Origin: Bacteroidales bacterium
Lineage (GTDB): Bacteria; Bacteroidota; Bacteroidia; Bacteroidales; UBA3663
Reading direction: 5' to 3'
Length of the DNA stretch: 8,804 nucleotides
Assembly: GCA_016293065.1 (NCBI GenBank)
Contig: JAEDEY010000085.1
Coordinates: 1 to 8,804 of the forward strand
Numbering within the stretch: position 1 is the stretch's first letter; every line of letters starts with the position of its first letter. A program made the position numbers and the translations under genes. Of this stretch, positions 1 to 6,996 are shown in pieces. Below the pieces are notes generated by a model. The model saw nothing but the letters and a program-made list of their open reading frames with translations. It did not search any database and had not been told where the DNA came from.

Positions 1-10
1 TGTTAGTCTA

Positions 11-622
11 TCAATAATTCTGGTGCTGCATATTCTTGTATTCCTCAAAGAGCTTCAGGCACTCATCGCGACCGATTTCCAGCATATAGTCACCGAGCTT
101 GTCGCGACCGCCGAAGATTTCGTCAAACTTGCCATCGCGGAATCCGATGATGCTGTTGTCATCAATAGTACAGCCGTAGTAGATCTTGCTGATGTTGGCC
201 CACATGCAGGCACAGAGACACATGTGGCAAGGCTCGCCAGTGGTATATAGCTCGCAGCCAGAAAGATCGAAAGTGCCGAGGTTCTTGCCGGCATCGCGTA
301 TGGCAGAAACCTCACCATGGCAAGTAGGGTCGTTGAGCAGCAGCACACAGTTGTGCCCGCGTCCCACAATTTTGCCGTCTTTCACAATCACGGTGCCGAA
401 TGGGCCGCCATGGCCGGCATGGATACCTTCGCGCGCTTCTGCAATGGCTAAGCGCATTAGTTCTATTCTTTCCATATTGTTGATGTTCATCAAGTCTTGG
501 TTGCACAATGCTTGGCTTTCGCTACTTTGGACTTCTTTTTCATTACTGCTTTTCGTGTATATGACATAAGCTATTGTCATAAAAGTGATGACAGAGATGA
601 TAGTGATTAGAACTTGCTTCAT
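11..622 (-). CDS. Guanine/cytosine deaminase-like zinc enzyme with N-terminal hydrophobic segment
   Basis: Member of the cytidine deaminase-like fold, nearest in look to GuaD-type nucleobase deaminases. The catalytic domain spans about residues 50-203 of 203. GGPFGTVIVKDGKIVGRGHN (72-91) is the typical opening. CHGEVSAI (101-108) supplies zinc ligand His102 and proton-shuttle Glu104, with Gly where Ala is usual. EPCHMC (130-135) supplies Cys132 and Cys135. Residues 4-22 are a run of 19 mostly hydrophobic residues after a short start containing Lys, resembling a signal anchor. No clear lipobox precedes Cys40, and signal peptidase cleavage is uncertain. Residues 24-49 look like a polar linker. 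Starting instead at the ATG at 475 would give a 154-aa cytosolic enzyme, the normal family length. It is last in the visible operon, 19 bp after the omega-amidase. Its link to aromatic acid metabolism is unclear and the substrate is not determinable. Confidence 0.85.
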   Translation of the reverse strand: MKQVLITIISVITFMTIAYVIYTKSSNEKEVQSSESQALCNQDLMNINNMERIELMRLAIAEAREGIHAGHGGPFGTVIVKDGKIVGRGHNCVLLLNDPTCHGEVSAIRDAGKNLGTFDLSGCELYTTGEPCHMCLCACMWANISKIYYGCTIDDNSIIGFRDGKFDEIFGGRDKLGDYMLEIGRDECLKLFEEYKNMQHQNY

Positions 623-641
623 AGTTCTTTTGTTTGAATAG

Positions 642-1412
642 TTAGTCCCTGTCGGAAAGTACTGGGAATTTCTTACGGAATGCCGCTAGCTTGTCCATGT
701 CGAGTTCAATGCTGATGGCAGAAACCTCACCGTCGGGGCAGGCTGCTACAGTGTTGCCATAGGCATCGATGATGGCAGTGCCACCATTGTAATGGCAGGC
801 AGGGTCATCGCCAGTGCGGTCAACGCCACAGACATAGCATTGGTTCTCGATGGCACGTGCACGGAGCAAGGCATCCCATGGAGCGCGACGTGAGGTTGGC
901 CATGAGGCAACGTAGAGAGCCACATCGTAGGCATCAGGTCCTTCGGCACAGTTGCGGGCAAAGACAGGGAAGCGGAGGTCGTAGCACACCTGAAGCAGGA
1001 AGCGCCAGCCTCGCCATTCGACAACAACACGGCGCTCTCCGGCTGTGTAGCGGAGATGTTCGCCGCTGTAGGTGAAGAGGTGGTGCTTGTCGTAATACTC
1101 TATCTCGTTGTCGCTGCCGTCGTTAGCGGGCTTTACGAAATAGAAACGGTTATAGTACTTGCCATCAATCTCGGTGGCAATGCTTCCGGCCACTGCTGCA
1201 TCAAGTCGGTTAGCCATCTGTTTCATCCAGTTGAGCGACGAGCCATCGCTCTCTGCGATACCTTCCGGTTCGGTGGCAAAACCTGTGCTCCACATTTCAG
1301 GGAGCACATACAAGTCGCTCTTATCTGCCGCAAGCATTGCACCCTCTGCTGCCTTTTGATTGGCAGAAGGATTGCCCCATACTATGTCTTGCTGTAAAAG
1401 TGTTATGATCAT
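642..1412 (-). CDS. Nitrilase-superfamily omega-amidase (YafV/Nit2-like)
   Basis: Carbon-nitrogen hydrolase of 256 aa, the same length class as E. coli YafV. Omega-amidases hydrolyse alpha-ketoglutaramate and alpha-ketosuccinamate, the keto acids left when glutamine or asparagine donates its amino group, yielding 2-oxoglutarate or oxaloacetate and ammonia. The nitrilase triad is visible: Glu39 (LPEMWSTGF), Lys109 (YYDKHHLF) and the nucleophile Cys143 (LQVCYDLRFPVF). The surrounding motifs are those of the YafV/Nit2 subgroup rather than NAD synthetase or carbamoylputrescine amidases. It has an ATG start. The stop of the aminotransferase is 12 bp upstream and the deaminase follows after 19 bp. 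Paired aminotransferase and omega-amidase genes also occur in methionine salvage (MtnE/MtnU), but no other salvage gene is here. A role in pulling arylpyruvate transamination forward is the best contextual reading. There is no signal peptide, so it is cytoplasmic. Confidence 0.9.
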   Translation of the reverse strand: MIITLLQQDIVWGNPSANQKAAEGAMLAADKSDLYVLPEMWSTGFATEPEGIAESDGSSLNWMKQMANRLDAAVAGSIATEIDGKYYNRFYFVKPANDGSDNEIEYYDKHHLFTYSGEHLRYTAGERRVVVEWRGWRFLLQVCYDLRFPVFARNCAEGPDAYDVALYVASWPTSRRAPWDALLRARAIENQCYVCGVDRTGDDPACHYNGGTAIIDAYGNTVAACPDGEVSAISIELDMDKLAAFRKKFPVLSDRD

Positions 1413-1424
1413 AACATACGTGAT

Positions 1425-2744
1425 TTAATGGATTGGGTGATCTTCCCTGAACTGCTTCATTCGTTCATCGAGCACACTGTATAGCTCATCGCGCATACGA
1501 GAAGTGCAGGCGCGCACACCATGCTGGAGCGAACCAGTAGTGTCGAGGTTGATGCTCGATACACCATAGTGGATGAGCTCCTTGACGAGTTCCGAACCGC
1601 TCATGCCAGGGTAGGAGAGCGAGAAGAAGAAACCATCGCCGATAGGTTCACTGACATCATTCGGATAGGTGATAGTGAAGCCATTGGCGCAGAAAATCTT
1701 CTTCATCTTCTGTGCACGGATGGCATATTCCCTGGTGTCCTCGACGAAGTTGATCTTGCCCTCACAGCTGAGTCGCAGCATCTCGGCATAGCCATATTGC
1801 GTGGTGGCAGTGCAGCCCGAAGTAATCATGTACTGGATGCTGGCGATGAAGGTCGGACCAAACACGCCCGAATCATGATAACGCTCGGCAAGGGCAGGGA
1901 AATGACGGTCGAAGAGCTTGTCGGAGATGCACACCAATGCCATGCGCTGACCAGCATAAGAGAAGATCTTTGACGACGAGAGCATGAGCATGTAGTTGTC
2001 GGTATATCTTGCAACGGTGCGCACGAACGGAGCCTCATAAGGGTGGGAGAGGTCGCGACGACTCTCCATGGCAAAATAGGCGAGGTCTTCGAGCACAATG
2101 ACATCATGCTTCGTGGCAAGTTCGCCGATGATCTGCAGTTCCTCTTCTTCGAGCGAGATCCATGCTGGATTGTTAGGGTTGCTATAGATGATAGCAGCCA
2201 CATCGCCATCCTTCAGTTCGTCCTCAAGCTTGTCGCGAAGAGCCTGACCGCGGTAAGGGAAGATGTCAAACTCCTTCCATTCGATGCCGAGGATGCGGAG
2301 CTGAGACTTCTGGATAGGGAAGCCAGGGTCGATGAAGAGCACCTTGCCCATCTGTGGGAAAGCCTTGCGCTGGCAACATGCAATGAAACTGCCAAACGAT
2401 CCTGCTACACTGCCCACGGTAGGCAGACATGCGCGAGGCGTAATGTCAATATTGATGAATGCCTTGACAAATTCGCTTGCAGCCTCTTTCAGTTCCTTGA
2501 CTCCAGCTGCAGCAGGATATTGCGAGCCAATACCAGAGTCGAGTGCACGTTTCTCAGCCTCAATGCCATAGCGGTTGGCTGGAAGTCCCGGCGAACCCTG
2601 ATCCATGCGGATGAAAGGGATGCCAGTCTTCTGTTCAAGATACTGAGCCACAAGCAGAGTCTCGCCAATGGTGGCATGCGAGAGGTCGGCAACGTGGTTG
2701 ACGCGTGCCGCCTCATTGACCAATTCGTCGGAAAATATTTTCAT
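1425..2744 (-). CDS. PLP-dependent aminotransferase, class I/II
   Basis: Fold-type I aminotransferase of 439 aa, proposed to interconvert an aromatic amino acid and its arylpyruvate. Visible PLP-site features are SNPNNP (188-193), EDLAY (219-223) with Asp220 to pair with the PLP ring nitrogen and Tyr223, the Schiff-base Lys259 in SSSKIFSYAGQR (256-267) with Arg267 as phosphate ligand, and C-terminal arginines (Arg411, Arg416) that could hold the substrate carboxylate. An N-terminal segment with RMDQGSPGLPANRYG (46-60) fits the substrate-gating region of this class. It has an ATG start, 9 bp after the second PaaK and 12 bp before the omega-amidase. The tight coupling to an omega-amidase suggests glutamine (or asparagine) as amino donor, as in glutamine transaminase K, which accepts phenylpyruvate. 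The fold and chemistry are sure; the substrate pair is inference. It could also be a general aromatic aminotransferase using glutamate. Confidence 0.9.
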   Translation of the reverse strand: MKIFSDELVNEAARVNHVADLSHATIGETLLVAQYLEQKTGIPFIRMDQGSPGLPANRYGIEAEKRALDSGIGSQYPAAAGVKELKEAASEFVKAFINIDITPRACLPTVGSVAGSFGSFIACCQRKAFPQMGKVLFIDPGFPIQKSQLRILGIEWKEFDIFPYRGQALRDKLEDELKDGDVAAIIYSNPNNPAWISLEEEELQIIGELATKHDVIVLEDLAYFAMESRRDLSHPYEAPFVRTVARYTDNYMLMLSSSKIFSYAGQRMALVCISDKLFDRHFPALAERYHDSGVFGPTFIASIQYMITSGCTATTQYGYAEMLRLSCEGKINFVEDTREYAIRAQKMKKIFCANGFTITYPNDVSEPIGDGFFFSLSYPGMSGSELVKELIHYGVSSINLDTTGSLQHGVRACTSRMRDELYSVLDERMKQFREDHPIH

Positions 2745-2753
2745 GCCGATAAT

Positions 2754-4067
2754 TTACTTCCAGTCGATAAGATGTGTGCGTTTGTCGTTGACATGCTTGG
2801 CCTTGCCCATCGAGCGCTGGATATTGCCTGGAGGAAGGATGTGGATGTTTGGCTTGATGCCGCATACCGATACCAGACGGTCGTAGAGAGGCTTGATGAA
2901 GTACATCTGCTTGGCTGGGTTAGGCGAGAAGTAGTCTTCGCGGAGCTCAACGTCAAGGTCGAAGGTATCTTCGTTGTCAATGCGATCGACAGTGATGAAA
3001 TACTGTGGAGTGAAGGCATCGAATTCAGAAAGAACCGACTCGATCTGGCTTGGGAAGACATTGACACCACGGATGATGAGCATGTCGTCGGAACGGCCGA
3101 GGATCTTGCCGATACGCACTGCTGTACGTCCGCACTTGCAAGGCTCATAGATGAGGTGGGTGAGGTCGCGTGTGCGATAGCGGATGATTGGCATTGCCTC
3201 CTTGCAGAGCGATGTGAAGACAAGCTCACCCTCTTCGCCTGGAGCCACAGGTTCGAGTGTCTCAGGGTTGATGATCTCAGGATAGAACATATCCTCCCAT
3301 ATATGGGTACCATCCTGATATTCGCATTCGCCGCCCACACCAGGACCGCTCATTTCGGTCAAGCCATAGATGTCGATGGCCTTGATGCCCATCTTCTCTT
3401 CGATCTCGCGACGGATGCCCCATGTCCAAGGCTCAGCGCCGAAGAAGCCCACGCGGAGCTTGAGATCCTCTTTCTTTACGCCCATCTTTGCCATAACCTC
3501 ACAGAGGTGGAGAGCGTAAGAAGGAGTGCAGCAGAGAGCTGTCGAGCCGAAGTCCTTCATGAGCATAATCTGCTTCTCAGAGTTGCCTGCCGAGGTAGGA
3601 AGCTGAACGGCTCCGAGCTTGCCCGCTGCATCGTGAGCACCGAGTCCGCCGGTGAACAAACCATAGCCATAAGAAACCTGAACCACATCGCCAGGACCCA
3701 CATCGCCCACTGCCAAAACGCGAGCTGCACCTTCTGCCCAGTTGTCGATATCGTTCTTGGTGTATGTGCCTACTACTGGCTTGCCTGTGGTGCCCGAAGA
3801 AGCGTGAATGCGCACAATCTGGTCCATTGGCACTGCATTGAGTCCGAAAGGATATTCATCGCGCAGGTCGTATTTTGTAGTGAACGGCAGCTTGGTAATG
3901 TCGTCGAGGCTCTTGATATCCTCAGGCTTGATGCCCAGCTTGTCGAATTTCTTCCTGTAGAAAGGCACGTTCTCATAGCAGGTTCTTACTGTCTGTTGAA
4001 GTCTCTCGAGTTGGAGTTTTTTCATTGACTCACGGTCCATACACTCCATTGCAGGATTATGTATCAT
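2754..4067 (-). CDS. paaK: Phenylacetate-CoA ligase (PaaK, copy 2)
   Basis: Second AMP-forming aryl-CoA ligase, closer than copy 1 to textbook PaaK. I chose the ATG at 4067 (437 aa), which gives the normal family length and N-terminus (MECMDRESM at 7-15). A GTG at 4094 would add nine residues that lie partly in the hairpin region. Motifs, numbered from 4067: P-loop ASSGTTGKP (89-97), YGLTEMSGPG (234-243), RYRTRDLT (296-303), GRSDDML (324-330), the hinge around 333 and Lys422 in RSMGKAKH as the likely adenylation lysine. The aryl-pocket segment YGYGLFTGGLGAH (133-145) matches the usual PaaK pattern. The aminotransferase starts 9 bp after the stop, so the two are probably translationally linked. 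It is a diverged paralogue of the gene at 5025-6362, not a recent duplicate: the motifs match but most intervening residues differ. A role on phenylacetate is likely and is inferred from the family. Confidence 0.94.
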   Translation of the reverse strand: MIHNPAMECMDRESMKKLQLERLQQTVRTCYENVPFYRKKFDKLGIKPEDIKSLDDITKLPFTTKYDLRDEYPFGLNAVPMDQIVRIHASSGTTGKPVVGTYTKNDIDNWAEGAARVLAVGDVGPGDVVQVSYGYGLFTGGLGAHDAAGKLGAVQLPTSAGNSEKQIMLMKDFGSTALCCTPSYALHLCEVMAKMGVKKEDLKLRVGFFGAEPWTWGIRREIEEKMGIKAIDIYGLTEMSGPGVGGECEYQDGTHIWEDMFYPEIINPETLEPVAPGEEGELVFTSLCKEAMPIIRYRTRDLTHLIYEPCKCGRTAVRIGKILGRSDDMLIIRGVNVFPSQIESVLSEFDAFTPQYFITVDRIDNEDTFDLDVELREDYFSPNPAKQMYFIKPLYDRLVSVCGIKPNIHILPPGNIQRSMGKAKHVNDKRTHLIDWK

Positions 4068-4092
4068 ATCTGTGTATTGAATTAATATTGTC

Positions 4093-4113
4093 ACTCGTAC
4101 TTTCGGTGCGAGT
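4093..4113. repeat. Inverted repeat (hairpin) in the thioesterase-paaK2 gap
   Basis: Arms ACTCGTAC (4093-4100) and GTGCGAGT (4106-4113) pair over 8 positions with a single mismatch, around a 5-base loop. As minus-strand RNA the loop is CGAAA. No T-run follows it in the minus direction, so it is not a classical terminator for the operon. On the plus strand a T-rich stretch (4114-4135) follows, but no plus-strand gene is visible to terminate. It lies in the longest gap inside the operon (4068-4142). It could act as an mRNA processing or stabilising element between the two halves of the operon, or be a copy of an interspersed intergenic repeat. The function is unknown. Confidence 0.5.
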
Positions 4114-4142
4114 TTATGGTTGTTTTTTTCTGTTGTTGTGTC

Positions 4143-4556
4143 CTACATCAGCGAATCAAACCCGAAGTCTTTGTTCAGCCTGTAGGCAAGTCCTGTCATG
4201 ACGCACACCAGTTTGCCGTCTTGATTGCTGATATGGATATCGCAATATGGGAGTTTGTGGTGGTCGAAAGTGGCTTTGCATTCAGCGATGAGATGATCTC
4301 CAAGCTGAGCCGATTGCAGGAAGGTGATGGTATTTGAGATGCCCAGAGTGAGGATGCCGCCAGAGTTGGCCACTGCTGCAAAGGCAAGGTCGGCAAGGGT
4401 GTACATCACACCACCCTGACACACGCCACCTCCATTCAGATGACGTTCCTCGACCGTGAGTTCGGCACGGGCAAAGCCCTTGTCGATTTCAGTGAGCCGA
4501 GCGCCAATGCCATTGGCGAAGCGGTCGTCGTTGTTCAGTCGTTCCAGTAGTGTCAT
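4143..4556 (-). CDS. PaaI-family hotdog acyl-CoA thioesterase
   Basis: Hotdog-fold thioesterase that probably hydrolyses arylacetyl-CoA (or a stalled acyl-CoA) to the free acid and CoA in the cytoplasm. Numbered from the ATG at 4556, it has 137 aa, the normal PaaI size. Residues 39-64 hold the family signature: HLNGGG (39-44), CQGG (46-49) and TLADLAFAAVAN (53-64), with Asp56 the likely catalytic acid. The central beta segment GISNTITFL (72-80) is also typical. Start choice: a TTG at 4580 would give 145 aa and an 11-base overlap with the ACT gene. I prefer the ATG because it gives the family length and because TTG is a weak start. A thioesterase beside two ligases could recycle trapped CoA, or release arylacetate when the pathway runs oxidatively. 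The gap downstream to the second PaaK is 75 bp and contains a hairpin. The substrate is inferred from neighbours only. Confidence 0.9.
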   Translation of the reverse strand: MTLLERLNNDDRFANGIGARLTEIDKGFARAELTVEERHLNGGGVCQGGVMYTLADLAFAAVANSGGILTLGISNTITFLQSAQLGDHLIAECKATFDHHKLPYCDIHISNQDGKLVCVMTGLAYRLNKDFGFDSLM

Positions 4557-4569
4557 AACTGCTTGTGAA

Positions 4570-4992
4570 TTATTGTACAAAATCCTTTTCTGTGAGGAAT
4601 GTCATCTTCTTGATGGTGATGATTTCCATAGCCTTCTCCATCGGGGCTGTGCGCAGGACGAGCACTCCTTTGCCTTTCCATAGAAACGAATACATGTACA
4701 TGATGCTCACATCAGCCTTTGATAACGTGTCGATGGCTTCGGCTGCACGTCCGGGCTTGTCGTCGATGGTGAGGGCAATCACATCGGCAAGCTGCACATT
4801 GATGCCTGCCTCTCTGAGCAACAGAAAGGCATCAGTAGGCTTGTCGCAAAGCACACGGTAGATGCCATAGTCCTGGGTGTCGGCAATGGTCGATGCAATG
4901 ATCTGTATTCCTCCCTGACTGAGGGTGTCGAGCACCTTGATGAGTGTTCCTCCCTTATTTTCAATAAATATTGATAGTTGTTTGATGGTCAT
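4570..4992 (-). CDS. Tandem ACT-domain protein, probable amino-acid sensor
   Basis: A 140-aa protein made of two ACT domains and nothing else, so it probably binds an amino acid rather than catalysing a reaction. The first ACT spans about residues 4-66, with the ligand-loop segment ENKGGTL (11-17) in place of the usual N-x-P-G-x-L. The second spans about 72-135 with the canonical DDKPGRAAEA (77-86). Free-standing tandem ACT proteins of this size are common in Bacteroidales and are often found beside iorAB and paaK. It has an ATG start. Its neighbours are the first PaaK (32 bp upstream) and the thioesterase, whose ATG lies 13 bp after this stop codon. From context it may sense an aromatic or branched-chain amino acid and regulate one of the operon's enzymes by direct contact. 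The ligand and partner are unknown. There is no DNA-binding domain, so a direct transcriptional role is unlikely. Confidence 0.9.
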   Translation of the reverse strand: MTIKQLSIFIENKGGTLIKVLDTLSQGGIQIIASTIADTQDYGIYRVLCDKPTDAFLLLREAGINVQLADVIALTIDDKPGRAAEAIDTLSKADVSIMYMYSFLWKGKGVLVLRTAPMEKAMEIITIKKMTFLTEKDFVQ

Positions 4993-5024
4993 GATAATAC
5001 GGCATTATTGTTTGCTACTTATGC

Positions 5025-6362
5025 TTACTGATATACTTTGCGCTTATCGATCACTCGCACAGCCTTTCCTTCGCTCTGAGGCAGCGTTCCCTTAGGCACG
5101 AGCTTGACATAAGGCGTGAGCAGGATCTCGTCCTTGAGAGCTCGCTTTATGCTGTTGGTGAGCGCCAGCAGTCGCTGGTAGTCGTCGGTGAAGAGCTCCT
5201 CAAGTTCGACTTCCACAGTCATGTTGTCGTTGTCGGAATCTGTAGTGAGCGTGATGAGGTAGTTGCTCGCAAGTTCTGGGAACTGCATGAGTATCTTCTC
5301 GATCTGGATAGGGAAGATGTTGACACCCTTGAGAACTATCATATCGTCAGAACGTCCTCTCATTCGGTCGAGACGTATGTGGTTGCGTCCGCAAGGACAT
5401 GAACGTCCGAGCACGCGAGTCAAATCGCGCGTGCGATAGCGAAGCAATGGCATAGCCTCTCGGCATAAGCTGGTGAGCACCAATTCGCCAATCTCTCCGT
5501 CGGGCACTGGCTCAAGAGTCTCAGGATCGATGATCTCCACGATGTAGTAGTCTTCCCAGAAGTGGAGTCCGTTCTGTTCCTTGCACTCAAAGCCGACACC
5601 TGGACCGCACATCTCCGACATGCCAAAAGAGTTGTAGGCCTTGACGCCAAACATTTCCTCGATGCGTTTGCGCTGTTCTTCGGAATGTGGTTCTGCACCA
5701 ATGGCAAAGACCCTGAGCTTGGTGTCCCGTCGAGGGTCAACGCCCTCCTGATCCATCACTTCCTTGAGACGTCCGAGGTATGAAGGGACGGCATGGATGG
5801 CTGTTGTACCAAAATCCTTGATGAACTTAATCTGACGGAGAGTGTTGCCAGCTGCCGCAGGTACTGTGAGCATGCCCAGTTTCTCGGCTCCGTTCTGGAA
5901 TCCAAGTCCGCCCGTAAACATGCCATAGCCACTGGAGTTCTGGAACACGTCGTTCGGACGAAGTCCCACCATCCAGAGGTTTCTTGCAACCTGGTTTGCC
6001 CATTCGTCGATGTCCTTGTCGGTGTGTAGGATGACTGTCGGATTGCCAGTCGTGCCCGACGACGAATGCAGACGCGTGCATCGCTCAAGGGGCACCGAAG
6101 CCATTCCGAACGGATAAGTATCGCGCAGGTCCTGCTTGGTGGTGAATGGTATCTTGCGCAGGTCGTCGAGAGTCCTGATGTCCTCTGGCTTCAGACCTGC
6201 TTCTTCAAATCGCTTCCGATAGAACTCCGAGTTCATGCAATGCCTCACCGTCGATCGAAGGCGCTCCAGCTGGAGAGCCTCGATCTGCGTGCGAGTCATT
6301 GTCTCGAGTTCGGGATTAAAGTATTCGCAACTATAATCCTTGGTTATTCCTAAGTTTTTCAT
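5025..6362 (-). CDS. paaK: Phenylacetate-CoA ligase family protein (PaaK, copy 1)
   Basis: AMP-forming aryl-CoA ligase of the PaaK branch of the ANL superfamily: arylacetate + ATP + CoA gives arylacetyl-CoA + AMP + PPi. I chose the ATG at 6362 (445 aa). A TTG 15 bases upstream at 6377 would add five residues. Motifs, numbered from 6362: P-loop SSSGTTGNPT (100-109), adenine/acyl motif SFGMSEMCGPG (245-255), RYRTRDLT (308-315) with the ribose-binding Asp, GRSDDM (336-341) before the hinge, and the likely catalytic C-terminal Lys433 in PQSEGKAV. A short CPCG (about 322-325) is typical of the family. The region facing the aryl pocket reads SGYGMFTGGLGFQN, unlike the second copy (YGYGLFTGGLGAHD). 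It lies between iorB (38 bp) and the ACT gene (32 bp), which suggests it handles the acyl-CoA made or used by IorAB. The exact aryl acid is not determinable from sequence. Confidence 0.93.
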   Translation of the reverse strand: MKNLGITKDYSCEYFNPELETMTRTQIEALQLERLRSTVRHCMNSEFYRKRFEEAGLKPEDIRTLDDLRKIPFTTKQDLRDTYPFGMASVPLERCTRLHSSSGTTGNPTVILHTDKDIDEWANQVARNLWMVGLRPNDVFQNSSGYGMFTGGLGFQNGAEKLGMLTVPAAAGNTLRQIKFIKDFGTTAIHAVPSYLGRLKEVMDQEGVDPRRDTKLRVFAIGAEPHSEEQRKRIEEMFGVKAYNSFGMSEMCGPGVGFECKEQNGLHFWEDYYIVEIIDPETLEPVPDGEIGELVLTSLCREAMPLLRYRTRDLTRVLGRSCPCGRNHIRLDRMRGRSDDMIVLKGVNIFPIQIEKILMQFPELASNYLITLTTDSDNDNMTVEVELEELFTDDYQRLLALTNSIKRALKDEILLTPYVKLVPKGTLPQSEGKAVRVIDKRKVYQ

Positions 6363-6400
6363 CTTATTAAATTTCAATGCATCAGTCGTGTGGATACTGT

Positions 6401-6967
6401 TCAGCTGTTGGCAGCATCGAATGCCCTGAGGTTTGCCTCGACCACAGCCTCACCCTTGCGGGCAAAGATGGTGGCAATCGCCTCGCGCAGCTGCTGAGGA
6501 GTGAGTATCTCGAGATACTTGGCAGCCTTGCCGAGCAAGACCACATTGGCTCCACGAGGGTTGCCTGCATCCTTGGCTACCTGCTCGATGTCAAGTTGTA
6601 CCACATTAGGCAACGCATTGAGTTCGCCAAACAAATCCTCTTCCTTTGGATAGTCAGGGATATTGACAAAAGGCTTGTTGCTCGTCACTATCACGCCATC
6701 CTTGCTCAGATATGGCAGATAGCGGAGAGACTCCATCGGTTCCATCGAGATGATGAGGTCGCAACTGCCCAATGCAATCAGGTCGCTATAGATTGTTTCG
6801 GTCGAAAGACGCAGGTTCGATTGAACATCGCCACCTCGCTGTGACATGCCATGTACTTCTGCTTGCTTGAGATTGATGCCAGCCTTGGTAGCAGCTTCTC
6901 CTATTATGGTGGCAATCGACAATATGCCTTGTCCGCCTACACCACACAGAATAATATCTTTTTTCAT
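6401..6967 (-). CDS. iorB: Indolepyruvate/arylpyruvate:ferredoxin oxidoreductase, beta (gamma-domain) subunit
   Basis: Small subunit partnering IorA in the arylpyruvate:ferredoxin oxidoreductase. This is the domain that contacts CoA and TPP in the 2-oxoacid oxidoreductase family (pyruvate ferredoxin oxidoreductase gamma domain). The 188-aa protein is close to the usual length of about 190-200. It opens with the glycine-rich loop CGVGGQGI (8-15) and carries the signature AEVHGMSQRGGDV (36-48), both diagnostic of IorB. It has an ATG start. iorA ends 29 bp upstream and the first PaaK starts 38 bp downstream. No cysteine cluster motif is present, as expected. With the short IorA, the complex would have only the proximal Fe-S cluster. 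No gene for a separate ferredoxin subunit is present in the window. Confidence 0.95.
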   Translation of the reverse strand: MKKDIILCGVGGQGILSIATIIGEAATKAGINLKQAEVHGMSQRGGDVQSNLRLSTETIYSDLIALGSCDLIISMEPMESLRYLPYLSKDGVIVTSNKPFVNIPDYPKEEDLFGELNALPNVVQLDIEQVAKDAGNPRGANVVLLGKAAKYLEILTPQQLREAIATIFARKGEAVVEANLRAFDAANS

Positions 6968-6996
6968 ATTCTTATTGTTTCAAACTGCGTTCGACA

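Noticed and set aside
1412..1425. Methionine salvage (MtnE/MtnU) as the role of the aminotransferase and amidase
   Set aside because: No other methionine salvage gene is present, and all upstream neighbours concern aryl acids and acyl-CoA.
2043..4028. A 661-codon open frame on the plus strand
   Set aside because: It lies antisense to the aminotransferase and the second PaaK, both of which have full family motifs on the minus strand. Its translation is rich in Cys, His and Arg with no recognisable domain. It arises from codon bias of the opposite strand.
4114..4135. Hairpin plus T-rich stretch as a plus-strand terminator
   Set aside because: It has terminator-like form only in the plus direction, and no plus-strand gene lies to its left. 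The T-stretch is interrupted.
4557..4580. TTG start for the thioesterase overlapping the ACT gene by 11 bases
   Set aside because: The in-frame ATG at 4556 gives the usual PaaI length and lies 13 bp after the ACT stop. The TTG remains possible but less likely.
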